The position numbers and the translations under genes were made by a program. The notes under the pieces are model-generated. The model had not been told where the DNA came from, searched no databases, and saw only the letters and a program-made list of their open reading frames with translations. A stretch of 64,000 nt of DNA from Streptomyces peucetius. GTDB taxonomy: Bacteria; Actinomycetota; Actinomycetes; Streptomycetales; Streptomycetaceae. Shown here one piece after another: positions 43,338-51,519 of this stretch. Where the stretch lies: the NCBI RefSeq assembly GCF_025854275.1, contig NZ_CP107567.1, positions 1,612,001 through 1,676,000 on the forward strand, given 5' to 3'. Within the stretch, counting starts at the first letter, position 1. Every line of letters starts with the position of its first letter.

Positions 43338-44404
43338 CGTTTCTCCGGGAGTGGGGGCGCGAGGTCCCAGCCCTCGCCGATCAGTGCGTCCACGGCCGCC
43401 ACAGCTGTGGCGAGCCGTTGCTCGTGCGGGCCGGTGAGCTCGACGGCCGGGCGGCCGGTGCGGGCCAGCTCCTCGCGGAATCGGCCGGTCATCCACGGCC
43501 GCAGGTGCTCGCCGTCGCGCAGGCCGTCGTCCTCGAAGGCGACGCCTTGGTGGTCGGTCAGCAGCCACAGGTGCTGCCGCCGGGGTTCGGGGGCCGCCTG
43601 GTAGGGCCCGCCCAGGTAGCGCTCGTGCCAGACGGTGGTGGCGAAGGCGTCGGTGTCGCAGAAAAGGACGGGCGATCCCGCCCGCGCCGCCTGCTCCTCC
43701 AGCTCCGCCTGCCGGCGGGCGATCAGCGGGAACTCGTCGGACGCGAACGCGACCTCGCTCCACGGGACACCGGGCCGCAGCCGCCGCAGCGCGGCCAGCT
43801 TGAGCGCGCTGAACTCCCGTCCGTACTCGGGAACGCAGCGGGTGCGCGCCCACACCCCGCCGCGCCGCCGGTAGTGCTCGGCGAGCGCCCAGGCCATCGT
43901 GGTGGTGCCGGTGGACTCCGCGCCGAGGACGACCACCCGGCGGGCGAGCGCGGCACGCACCGGCGGCTCCAGGAAGTCCCAGCAGCCGACGGGGTCCTTG
44001 CGCACGGCCGTCCCCGACACCGGGAAGACGCCCCGGTCGGGGTCGACGCAGACCGACTCGGCTCCGAAGCGGCGGCCGAGCTCCTCCCCGTACGCCTCCG
44101 AGGTGAAGACGGCGTCCACCCGCTCCGGGACGGCGGCGCGGAACACGGCCATGTGCGCGTCCCAGACAGCGGGGTCGTTCACGTCCACCGGAATGTCGTC
44201 CATGGCGCCCACGACCCGTACGCCGGGGTGCACCTCACGCATCCACGCCACGCGGTCGGCGAGCGGGATCGACTCGACGGTCGCGGCGCACACGAGGACG
44301 GTGAGCCGCACGCAGCGGTCGGCGGCGGTCCGTACGAGGTGGTGGTGGCCCGCGTGCGGCGGATAGAACTTGCCGAGAACCAGGCCGTGTCCGTAACGCC
44401 TCAT
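43334..44404 (-). CDS. NadR-like bifunctional protein (NMN adenylyltransferase and P-loop domain)
   Basis: 356 residues, ATG overlapping the pnuC stop (ATGA). The N-terminal nucleotidyltransferase has GKFYPPHAGHHHLV with the HxGH motif (17-20) and VSGTAVR (129-135). The C-terminal AAA/kinase-like domain starts VVVLGAESTGTTT (157-169), resembling the ribosylnicotinamide-kinase part of NadR. The P-loop Lys is replaced by Thr167. The enzyme should turn NMN into NAD, and perhaps phosphorylate nicotinamide riboside brought in by PnuC. Stop overlaps nrtR start. Confidence 0.9.
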   Translation of the reverse strand: MRRYGHGLVLGKFYPPHAGHHHLVRTAADRCVRLTVLVCAATVESIPLADRVAWMREVHPGVRVVGAMDDIPVDVNDPAVWDAHMAVFRAAVPERVDAVFTSEAYGEELGRRFGAESVCVDPDRGVFPVSGTAVRKDPVGCWDFLEPPVRAALARRVVVLGAESTGTTTMAWALAEHYRRRGGVWARTRCVPEYGREFSALKLAALRRLRPGVPWSEVAFASDEFPLIARRQAELEEQAARAGSPVLFCDTDAFATTVWHERYLGGPYQAAPEPRRQHLWLLTDHQGVAFEDDGLRDGEHLRPWMTGRFREELARTGRPAVELTGPHEQRLATAVAAVDALIGEGWDLAPPLPEKR

Positions 44405-45045
44405 ACGGCCACCGCCTGCCTGCGGGCGGCCAGGTCGCGGGACCAGTTCAGCAGGCCCGCGACGCACAGTGCCATGAAGCCGAGGTAGAGCAGCGACGTC
44501 AGATAGAGCCCCTTGTGCGCGTACAGCGGCACGTACACCACGTCGGCGGCGATCCACAGCCACCACGACTCCAGACGCTTGCGGCACTGCCCGTACGTCG
44601 CCATCAGGGACAGCGCGGTCGTCAGCGCGTCCCAGAAGGGGACGGTGGAGTCGGTGGCACGGTCGAGGAGGAGCGTGAGCGCGAGGGTCGCCACCACCCC
44701 CGCCGCGAGCAGCCAGGTCCATTCGGTGCGGGTGGTGCGTCGCACCGGCAGGACGGAAGAGCCTGGTCCACCCCCGTGGGTCCAGGTCCACCAGCCGTAC
44801 GCGGCGAGGGTGATGAAGACGATCTGCAGGCCGGCGTCGGCGTACAGGCCCGCCTGGGTGAAGAGCAGGACGAAGAGGACGTTGTTGGCGATGCCGATCG
44901 GCCAGTTGGCGATGTGCTGGCGGGCGACGAGCCACACGCAGAGCGCGCCGCTGCCGAAGCCGAGGAATTCGGTCCAGCTCACCTGGGTGCCCAGCACGGT
45001 GAACAGCGGCTGCCGCAGCGGTTCGAGGATGTCCGTGAGTCCCAC
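44401..45045 (-). CDS. pnuC: Nicotinamide riboside transporter PnuC
   Basis: 214 residues from a GTG with AAGGAG seven bases upstream (the TTG two codons before is too close). Seven hydrophobic helices and the PnuC signatures: NWPIGIANNVLFVLLFTQAGLYADAGLQ, YGWWTW and WWLWIAADVVYVPLYAHKGLYLTS, the last holding conserved Trp/Asn/Gln residues of the substrate path. It facilitates uptake of nicotinamide riboside. First gene of the operon. Confidence 0.94.
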   Translation of the reverse strand: MGLTDILEPLRQPLFTVLGTQVSWTEFLGFGSGALCVWLVARQHIANWPIGIANNVLFVLLFTQAGLYADAGLQIVFITLAAYGWWTWTHGGGPGSSVLPVRRTTRTEWTWLLAAGVVATLALTLLLDRATDSTVPFWDALTTALSLMATYGQCRKRLESWWLWIAADVVYVPLYAHKGLYLTSLLYLGFMALCVAGLLNWSRDLAARRQAVAV

Positions 45046-45059
45046 GCCCAAGCTCCTTA

Positions 45060-45076
45060 ATAGTCATGTTGACTAT
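45060..45076. promoter_or_regulatory. Probable NrtR box upstream of pnuC
   Basis: A perfect palindrome, ATAGTCA-TGT-TGACTAT, ending two bases before the AAGGAG of pnuC. The TAGTC-N5-GACTA core agrees with NrtR sites described for actinobacteria. A repressor here would block the whole pnuC-nadR-nrtR-draG-NTase operon. Confidence 0.8.
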
Positions 45077-45120
45077 AAAGCGTCCACGGTGGTCGCCACA
45101 AGGGCGTAAGACAGCAAAAG

Positions 45121-45146
45121 GCCCGTGACCTCGGCAGGTCACGGGC
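45121..45146 (-). terminator. Terminator of the parA-scpAB-rluB run
   Basis: An 11-bp perfect stem (GCCCGTGACCT and complement) with a 4-base loop, 22 bases beyond the rluB stop. On the minus strand it is followed by CTTTTG, a short T-run, making it a classical terminator. Confidence 0.85.
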
Positions 45147-45167
45147 CCTTTCTGGGGGTTTGTGCGT

Positions 45168-46274
45168 TTAGAGACCGACTTCCTTCATCAGCATGCCGAC
45201 CTCGGTGTTGGTCAGCCGGCGCAGCCAGCCGGACTTCTGGTCGCCGAGGGTGATCGGCCCGAAGGCGGTCCGCACCAGCTTGTCCACCGGGAAGCCCGCC
45301 TCGGAGAGCATCCGGCGCACGATGTGCTTGCGGCCCTCGTGGAGGGTGACCTCGACGAGGTAGTTCTTCCCCGTGTTCTCCACGACACGGAAGTGGTCCG
45401 CGCGGGCGTAGCCGTCCTCGAGCTGGATGCCGTCCTTGAGTCGCTTGCCGAGTTCACGCGGCAGCGGCCCCTGGATGGCGGCCAGGTAGGTCTTCTTCAC
45501 ACCGTACTTGGGGTGGGTGAGACGGTGGGCCAGCTCACCGTGGTTGGTGAGCAGGATGATGCCCTCGGTCTCCGTGTCGAGCCGGCCGACGTGGAAGAGC
45601 CGGGTCTCGCGGTTGGTGACGTAGTCGCCGAGGCACTGGCGCCCGTCGGGGTCCTCCATGGTCGAGACGACGCCCGCCGGCTTGTTCAGCGCGAAGAACA
45701 GATACGACTGGGTCGCGACGGTCAGACCGTCGACCTTGATCTCGTCCTTCTCGGGGTCGACGCGGACACCCTGCTCGATCACGATCTTGCCGTTGACCTC
45801 GACCCGGCCCGCGTCGATCAACTCCTCGCAGGCCCGGCGCGAACCCATGCCGGCCCGGGCGAGCACCTTTTGAAGCCGCTCGCCCTCCTGGTCCCCGAAG
45901 GTCTTGGGGGTCTTGATCTGCGGCTTGTCCGCGTAACGCTCGCGGTTGCGCTCCTCGGAGCGGGCGTCGTACTCGCGCGAGCGCGCGGGTGCCGTGCGGC
46001 CGCCGCCGCGCTGCGGCGACTGCCGGGGCCCGCCCTTGGCGCCGCCGCGGGCCGCGCCGCCACGCCCCTTCTTCGGCGCCTCCGGGGAGGAGCCGCCCAC
46101 GTCGTAGCGGCGCTCCTCCGGACGGGGCCTGCCCGCACGCTTCTGCTGATCGTCCCTGCTGTTGCCGGCGCCCCGGTAGTTCCCGCGCCCGCCGCTGCTG
46201 CCGCGGCCGCCGCTGTTGCCACCACGGCTCCCGCCGTTGTTTCCGCTGCTGTTCCTGCCGCTGCTGCTTCGCAT
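45168..46274 (-). CDS. rluB: Pseudouridine synthase RluB/RsuA family
   Basis: 368 residues, ATG overlapping the scpB stop as TGATG. The first about 125 residues are a low-complexity Ser/Gly/Arg/Asn extension typical of actinobacterial versions. An S4 domain follows (ERLQKVLARAGMGSRRACEELIDAGRVEVNG). The catalytic domain has the GRLDTETEGIILLTN motif with the active Asp and KTYLAAIQG. It makes pseudouridine in 23S rRNA. It is the end gene of parA-RHH-scpA-scpB-rluB. Confidence 0.95.
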   Translation of the reverse strand: MRSSSGRNSSGNNGGSRGGNSGGRGSSGGRGNYRGAGNSRDDQQKRAGRPRPEERRYDVGGSSPEAPKKGRGGAARGGAKGGPRQSPQRGGGRTAPARSREYDARSEERNRERYADKPQIKTPKTFGDQEGERLQKVLARAGMGSRRACEELIDAGRVEVNGKIVIEQGVRVDPEKDEIKVDGLTVATQSYLFFALNKPAGVVSTMEDPDGRQCLGDYVTNRETRLFHVGRLDTETEGIILLTNHGELAHRLTHPKYGVKKTYLAAIQGPLPRELGKRLKDGIQLEDGYARADHFRVVENTGKNYLVEVTLHEGRKHIVRRMLSEAGFPVDKLVRTAFGPITLGDQKSGWLRRLTNTEVGMLMKEVGL

Positions 46275-46888
46275 CAAATTTCCGTCTTGTCGTCTGCTGC
46301 ATCGAGATCCGGTGCATCCGGTGCATCCGGATCGAACGACGGAACCCCTTCCGGCGTCTCCGCCTCGATCGCGTCCGCCTCCGGTAGGAAGGGCGCGAGC
46401 TCCGGAAGCTCGTCCAGGCCGCGCAGGCCCATCCGCTCCAGAAAGTAGTTCGTCGTCCTGTACAGGATCGCACCTGTTTCGGGTTCCGTGCCCGCCTCCT
46501 CGACCAGACCCCGCTGAAGGAGCGTGCGCATCACGCCGTCGCAGTTCACCCCGCGCACCGCGGAGACCCTTGAACGGCTCACCGGCTGCCGGTACGCGAC
46601 GACCGCGAGGGTCTCCAGGGCGGCCTGGGTGAGCCGCGCGTGCTGCCCGTCGAGCACGAAACGCTCGACGGCGGCGGCGTGCTCCGGGCGGCTGTAGAAC
46701 CGCCAGCCGCCGGCGACGAGCCGCAGCTCGAAGCCGCGGCCCTGGACGGTGTACTCGTCCGCGAGCTCGCGCAGCGCGTCCGCGACGGCCCTTCGGGGCT
46801 GCTCGAGCACCTTGGCGAGGTGCTCCTCGGTCGCGGGCTCGTCCACGATCATGAGGACGGCCTCGAGGGCGGGCTTGAGCTCGCTCAC
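46274..46888 (-). CDS. scpB: Segregation and condensation protein B
   Basis: 204 residues, start overlapping the scpA stop. Two winged-helix domains: LKPALEAVLMIVDEPATEEHLAKVL and LTQAALETLAVVAYRQPVSRSRVSAVRGVNCDGVMRTLLQRGLVEE. A C-terminal acidic tail follows. ScpB dimers join ScpA to SMC in the chromosome-condensing complex. Confidence 0.95.
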   Translation of the reverse strand: MSELKPALEAVLMIVDEPATEEHLAKVLEQPRRAVADALRELADEYTVQGRGFELRLVAGGWRFYSRPEHAAAVERFVLDGQHARLTQAALETLAVVAYRQPVSRSRVSAVRGVNCDGVMRTLLQRGLVEEAGTEPETGAILYRTTNYFLERMGLRGLDELPELAPFLPEADAIEAETPEGVPSFDPDAPDAPDLDAADDKTEI

Positions 46889-48108
46889 CGCTTCTCCTCC
46901 ACCACTTGGTCGAACTCGTCCGTCACGGTCACCGCCCGGGCCTCCTCCGCGGCCCAGACCACCGTCAGCTCGCCCAGCGCGTCCTCCTGATCGAGCGCGA
47001 CGGCCTTCTCGCGGTACAGCTCCAGCAGGGCCAGGAACCGGGCGACGACGGTCAGCGTGTCCGGAGCGTCTTCGGTCAGCTCCTGGAACGAGGCCCTGCC
47101 GCGCGCCTTGAGCAGGGCGACCACGACCTCGGCCTGCTCCCGGACGCTGACCAGCGGCGCGTGGATGTGGTCGACGTACACCTGCGGCTTCGGCCTGGGC
47201 TGCATGGCCTTCACCGCGAGCTTGGCGAAGCCCTCCGCGCCGATGCTGATGACGACCTCCGGCAGCAGCTCCGCGAGGCGCGGCTCCAGACCGACGGTAC
47301 GGGGGAACCGCCGGGCCTCGTCGTCCAGTCTCCCGTCGAAGATCTCGGCGATCTGCTTGTACGCCCGGTACTGCAGGAGCCGGGCGAACAGCAGGTCACG
47401 CGCTTCGAGCAGCGCGAGGTCGGCCTCGTCCTCGACCTCCGCGGCGGGCAGCAGCCGCGCGGCCTTGAGGTCGAGCAGCGTCGCGGCGACGACGAGGAAC
47501 TCGGTGGTCTGGTCGAGGTCCCAGTCGGGGCCCATGGCCCGGATGTAGGCCATGAACTCGTCGGTGACCTTGGAGAGGGCCACCTCCGTGACGTCGAGCT
47601 TGTGCTTGGAGATGAGCTGCAGCAGCAGGTCGAACGGCCCCTCGAAGTTGACCAGCCTGACTCTGAACCCGGTACTGCCGTCCTCGCTGCCGCCGCGCGA
47701 CGCCCCCTCGCCGGCGGCATCGGGCCCACCGTCCCCGGGCGACGCGCCCTCTTCGGGAACCGCGTGCCCGCCGACCGCCGCGGGCGACCCGTGGCCCGCG
47801 GCCCCGGGCCCGCCGACGGCCGGGGCATCCGCCTCGGGCGCCTCACCGCCGCCCTCGCCGTCGTCCGGCGACGACAGCGGCTCGGCGCCGCGCTCCTCGG
47901 CATGCACCGCATGCAGTTCCGGCTCCGGCGCCTCGACCACGTCCGCGCCGCCGGAGCAGCCGTCCGTCGCGCCGGTGTCCGGGGGCTCGCCCACGGTTTC
48001 GGGGAGGGGCGGGGTGGGGGAATCGCCCTCCGCCGGACGCGTCGTGCCCGGTCCCCGCCCCAGGGCTCGGCGGCGGGGCGGGCTCGGCGGGTCGTCGTTC
48101 GGGGGCAT
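46885..48108 (-). CDS. scpA: Segregation and condensation protein A with long disordered N terminus
   Basis: 407 residues. The kleisin core starts only at about residue 146 (FRVRLVNFEGPFDLLLQLISKHKLDVTEVALSKVTDEF) and ends with the winged helix near the C terminus (FLALLELYREKAVALDQ). The first about 145 residues are Pro/Gly/Glu/Asp-rich and disordered-looking, much longer than in most ScpA. ScpA bridges the SMC heads. If the start were internal, a shorter protein would result, but no ribosome site was seen there. Confidence 0.93.
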   Translation of the reverse strand: MPPNDDPPSPPRRRALGRGPGTTRPAEGDSPTPPLPETVGEPPDTGATDGCSGGADVVEAPEPELHAVHAEERGAEPLSSPDDGEGGGEAPEADAPAVGGPGAAGHGSPAAVGGHAVPEEGASPGDGGPDAAGEGASRGGSEDGSTGFRVRLVNFEGPFDLLLQLISKHKLDVTEVALSKVTDEFMAYIRAMGPDWDLDQTTEFLVVAATLLDLKAARLLPAAEVEDEADLALLEARDLLFARLLQYRAYKQIAEIFDGRLDDEARRFPRTVGLEPRLAELLPEVVISIGAEGFAKLAVKAMQPRPKPQVYVDHIHAPLVSVREQAEVVVALLKARGRASFQELTEDAPDTLTVVARFLALLELYREKAVALDQEDALGELTVVWAAEEARAVTVTDEFDQVVEEKR

Positions 48109-48156
48109 GTGGGTCCAGGGAGCGGGAGGTACGGGGCGCGCCCGCAGGCTACCCGG

Positions 48157-48720
48157 TCAGCGGCCCCGCAGGCGTCTTACCAGGATGCTCGCGTCGCCCC
48201 GCTGCTCGAGGTCCGCGAGGACCACCGCGACCGCCTCGCGGACGATCCGGCCGCGGTCGACGGCCAGGCCGTGCTCGCCGCGCAGCACCAGCCGTGCGTG
48301 TTCGAGGTCCATGAGCTCCTCGGCGGAGACGTAGACCGTGATCTTCTCGTCGTGGCGTTCCCGCCCGCTGGGCCGGCGGTTCGCCCCGCGCCCCCGTCGG
48401 CGCGGCGGGGCCCCGGCCGCGCCTTCCTGTGCGGGGCGGGCCTTGGCCGCGGCCGGCGCCGCGCCCCGGCCGGACGGTCCCGCGGCGTCAGCGGTCCGGC
48501 TGCGACCCTCCTCGGACGCCTCCGCGTCCGCCGCCGAGTGCTCTTCGGACGAGGGCTGCGCCGACGCCTCGTCGGGCTGCTCGCCCTGCGCCGGTACGCG
48601 CGGCTCACCGCCGCCCGCACCCGGGTTCGCCTGCTTGCGCGGGGACGACGCCTGCAGCGCCATGCCCCCGGTCGTACGGAAAAGCTCGTCGGCCCCGGGC
48701 AGACTCACTCGGCGTGACAC
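48157..48720 (-). CDS. ParA-linked protein with C-terminal ribbon-helix-helix-like domain
   Basis: 187 residues from a GTG with GGGAGGTG eight bases upstream, overlapping the parA 3' end by 16 bases. The long middle (about 20-115) is low-complexity Ala/Pro/Glu/Arg. The last about 65 residues (HDEKITVYVSAEELMDLEHARLVLR, then VDRGRIVREAVAVVLADLEQRG) have the strand-helix-helix pattern of RHH DNA-binding proteins. Its fixed position between parA and scpA in Streptomyces suggests a partner of this ParA. Function not established. Confidence 0.75.
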   Translation of the reverse strand: MSRRVSLPGADELFRTTGGMALQASSPRKQANPGAGGGEPRVPAQGEQPDEASAQPSSEEHSAADAEASEEGRSRTADAAGPSGRGAAPAAAKARPAQEGAAGAPPRRRGRGANRRPSGRERHDEKITVYVSAEELMDLEHARLVLRGEHGLAVDRGRIVREAVAVVLADLEQRGDASILVRRLRGR

Positions 48721-49922
48721 CGGGCGAGCACCTCCCTGGCGAGCTGGCGGTACGCGGCGGCGCCCACGGAGTTCGACGCGTACGTCGTGATGGGCTCACC
48801 GGCCACGGTGGTCTCGGGGAAGCGGACGGTCCGCCCGATGACCGTGTGGTAGACGTGGTCGTCGAAGGCCTCCACGACCCGCGCGAGCACCTCGCGGCTG
48901 TGCACGGTCCGCGAGTCGTACATCGTGGCGAGGATGCCGTCCAGTTCGAGGTCGGGGTTGAGCCGCTCCTGGACCTTCTCGATCGTCTCCGTCAGCAGCG
49001 CGACACCGCGCAACGCGAAGAACTCGCACTCGAGCGGCACTATCACCTTGTGCGCGGCGGTCAGCGCGTTGACCGTGAGCAGGCCGAGCGAGGGCTGACA
49101 GTCGATCACGATGTAGTCGTAGTCGGCCATCAACGGCTTCAGCGCACGCTGGAGCGTGGACTCGCGCGCGACCTCGCTCACCAACTGCACTTCCGCGGCG
49201 GACAGGTCGATGTTGCTCGGCAGCAGGTCCATGTTGGGCACGGCCGTCTTCAGGAGCACCTCGTCCGCCGCCATGCCCCGCTCCATGAGCAGGTTGTAGA
49301 CGGTGAGGTCGAGCTCCATCGGGTTGACGCCGAGACCCACGGACAGCGCGCCCTGCGGGTCGAAGTCGACGAGCAGCACCCGCCGTCCGTACTCGGCGAG
49401 CGCGGCGCCCAGGTTGATGGTCGACGTCGTCTTGCCGACGCCGCCCTTCTGGTTGCACATCGCGATGATCTTCGCGGGGCCGTGGTCGGTCAGCGGGCCC
49501 GGGATCGGGAAGTACGGCAGCGGACGCCCGGTGGGGCCGATCCTCTCGCGTCGCTGGCGGGCAGCGTCGGGCGCGAGGGTGGCCGCGTACTCGGGGTCGG
49601 GCTCGTACTCGGCATCGGGGTCGTAGAAGTGCCCCTCGGGGACTTCCTCGTAGGCGGCGAAGTGGGTGGACTCTCGGCCACTCTCGTTGCCGGCCATGGC
49701 GTTCACGTGTTGGCCGTCCATCGTCTTCATCGTGTGGGCTGTCGTCATGTGCGTCGTGTGCCGGCGCTGGTGCGTGGCGAAGGGGCGGACAGCGACGGAG
49801 CCGACAGCCTCGAGACCGGACGACGGGTCCTGGCCCGCCGATGGGGGTGCCACCACGCCCTCAGGGCGTAGAGGGACCGTTCCTGGTTGACCACCCCCGG
49901 GAGTAAATGTCGACTCATTCAC
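48705..49922 (-). CDS. ParA-family ATPase linked to scpAB
   Basis: 405 residues, GTG at 49922 with GGAGG about 11 bases upstream; several internal ATGs are possible starts. After a roughly 145-residue variable N-terminal region comes the ParA/MinD ATPase: deviant Walker A CNQKGGVGKTTSTINLG, switch DFDPQGALSVGLG, and DCQPSLGLLTVNALTAA. It is not the oriC-linked parA, because parB and gidB are absent and the context is scpA/scpB. It probably positions a chromosome or polar cargo during sporulation. Confidence 0.92.
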   Translation of the reverse strand: MNESTFTPGGGQPGTVPLRPEGVVAPPSAGQDPSSGLEAVGSVAVRPFATHQRRHTTHMTTAHTMKTMDGQHVNAMAGNESGRESTHFAAYEEVPEGHFYDPDAEYEPDPEYAATLAPDAARQRRERIGPTGRPLPYFPIPGPLTDHGPAKIIAMCNQKGGVGKTTSTINLGAALAEYGRRVLLVDFDPQGALSVGLGVNPMELDLTVYNLLMERGMAADEVLLKTAVPNMDLLPSNIDLSAAEVQLVSEVARESTLQRALKPLMADYDYIVIDCQPSLGLLTVNALTAAHKVIVPLECEFFALRGVALLTETIEKVQERLNPDLELDGILATMYDSRTVHSREVLARVVEAFDDHVYHTVIGRTVRFPETTVAGEPITTYASNSVGAAAYRQLAREVLARCHAE

Positions 49923-50192
49923 AAGTCGTCTTACCTCCTTGGACGGTGACCAGGAAACTTATCGATAGGTCAGCGTGGCACCATGCCGACGGTTGGCGAC
50001 TCTATGGCGTGTCACCGCTCCGCAGCAACACAATCCGCCGGACCCGGCCCGATGTGTCGGCAATCGAACACCCCTCTGTCAAGGGCGCACGAGCTCTCAC
50101 GCATGCCTCCACCGACACGTTTCAAGGGTGTGCGAAACGGTTAAAGGGTTACGTTCGAGGCGAGTTGAGCGACCACCGCAAAGCGGGCACGG
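49923..50192. other. Upstream region of parA
   Basis: Less GC-rich than its surroundings, with ATCGATA and GGTTAAAGGGTTA stretches. It should contain the parA promoter. No parS-like GTTTCACGTGAAAC site and no gene were seen. Confidence 0.4.
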
Positions 50193-50237
50193 ACGAGTCC
50201 GGCCGGACCTTGCTCGGCAAGGTCCGGCCGGACTCGT
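50193..50237. terminator. Strong hairpin terminator after ald
   Basis: Perfect 20-bp arms (ACGAGTCCGGCCGGACCTTG and complement) with a 5-base loop, 25 bases beyond the ald stop. Confidence 0.88.
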
Positions 50238-50262
50238 GACGTTGACGACGCTGGTTGACCGC

Positions 50263-51384
<1,122 letters not shown>

Positions 51385-51519
51385 GGTCCTTGGCTCAGGG
51401 GATATATCGGTCGATGACACGCGTACCCAGCTACGCACGGGCATACCGGGACACACCACGAGAAGACGTGGTGATGCCAGTCTAATGAAGGATTTCCCAC
51501 TGTCTAGCCTTGCAAAGAC

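Noticed and set aside
45045..45160. NAD riboswitch upstream of pnuC
   Set aside because: Only a few bases separate the palindrome from the ribosome site; the leader is too short and the perfect dyad fits a protein operator.
49923..50262. parS site near parA
   Set aside because: No GTTTCACGTGAAAC-like sequence is present; this parA is not the oriC-linked one.
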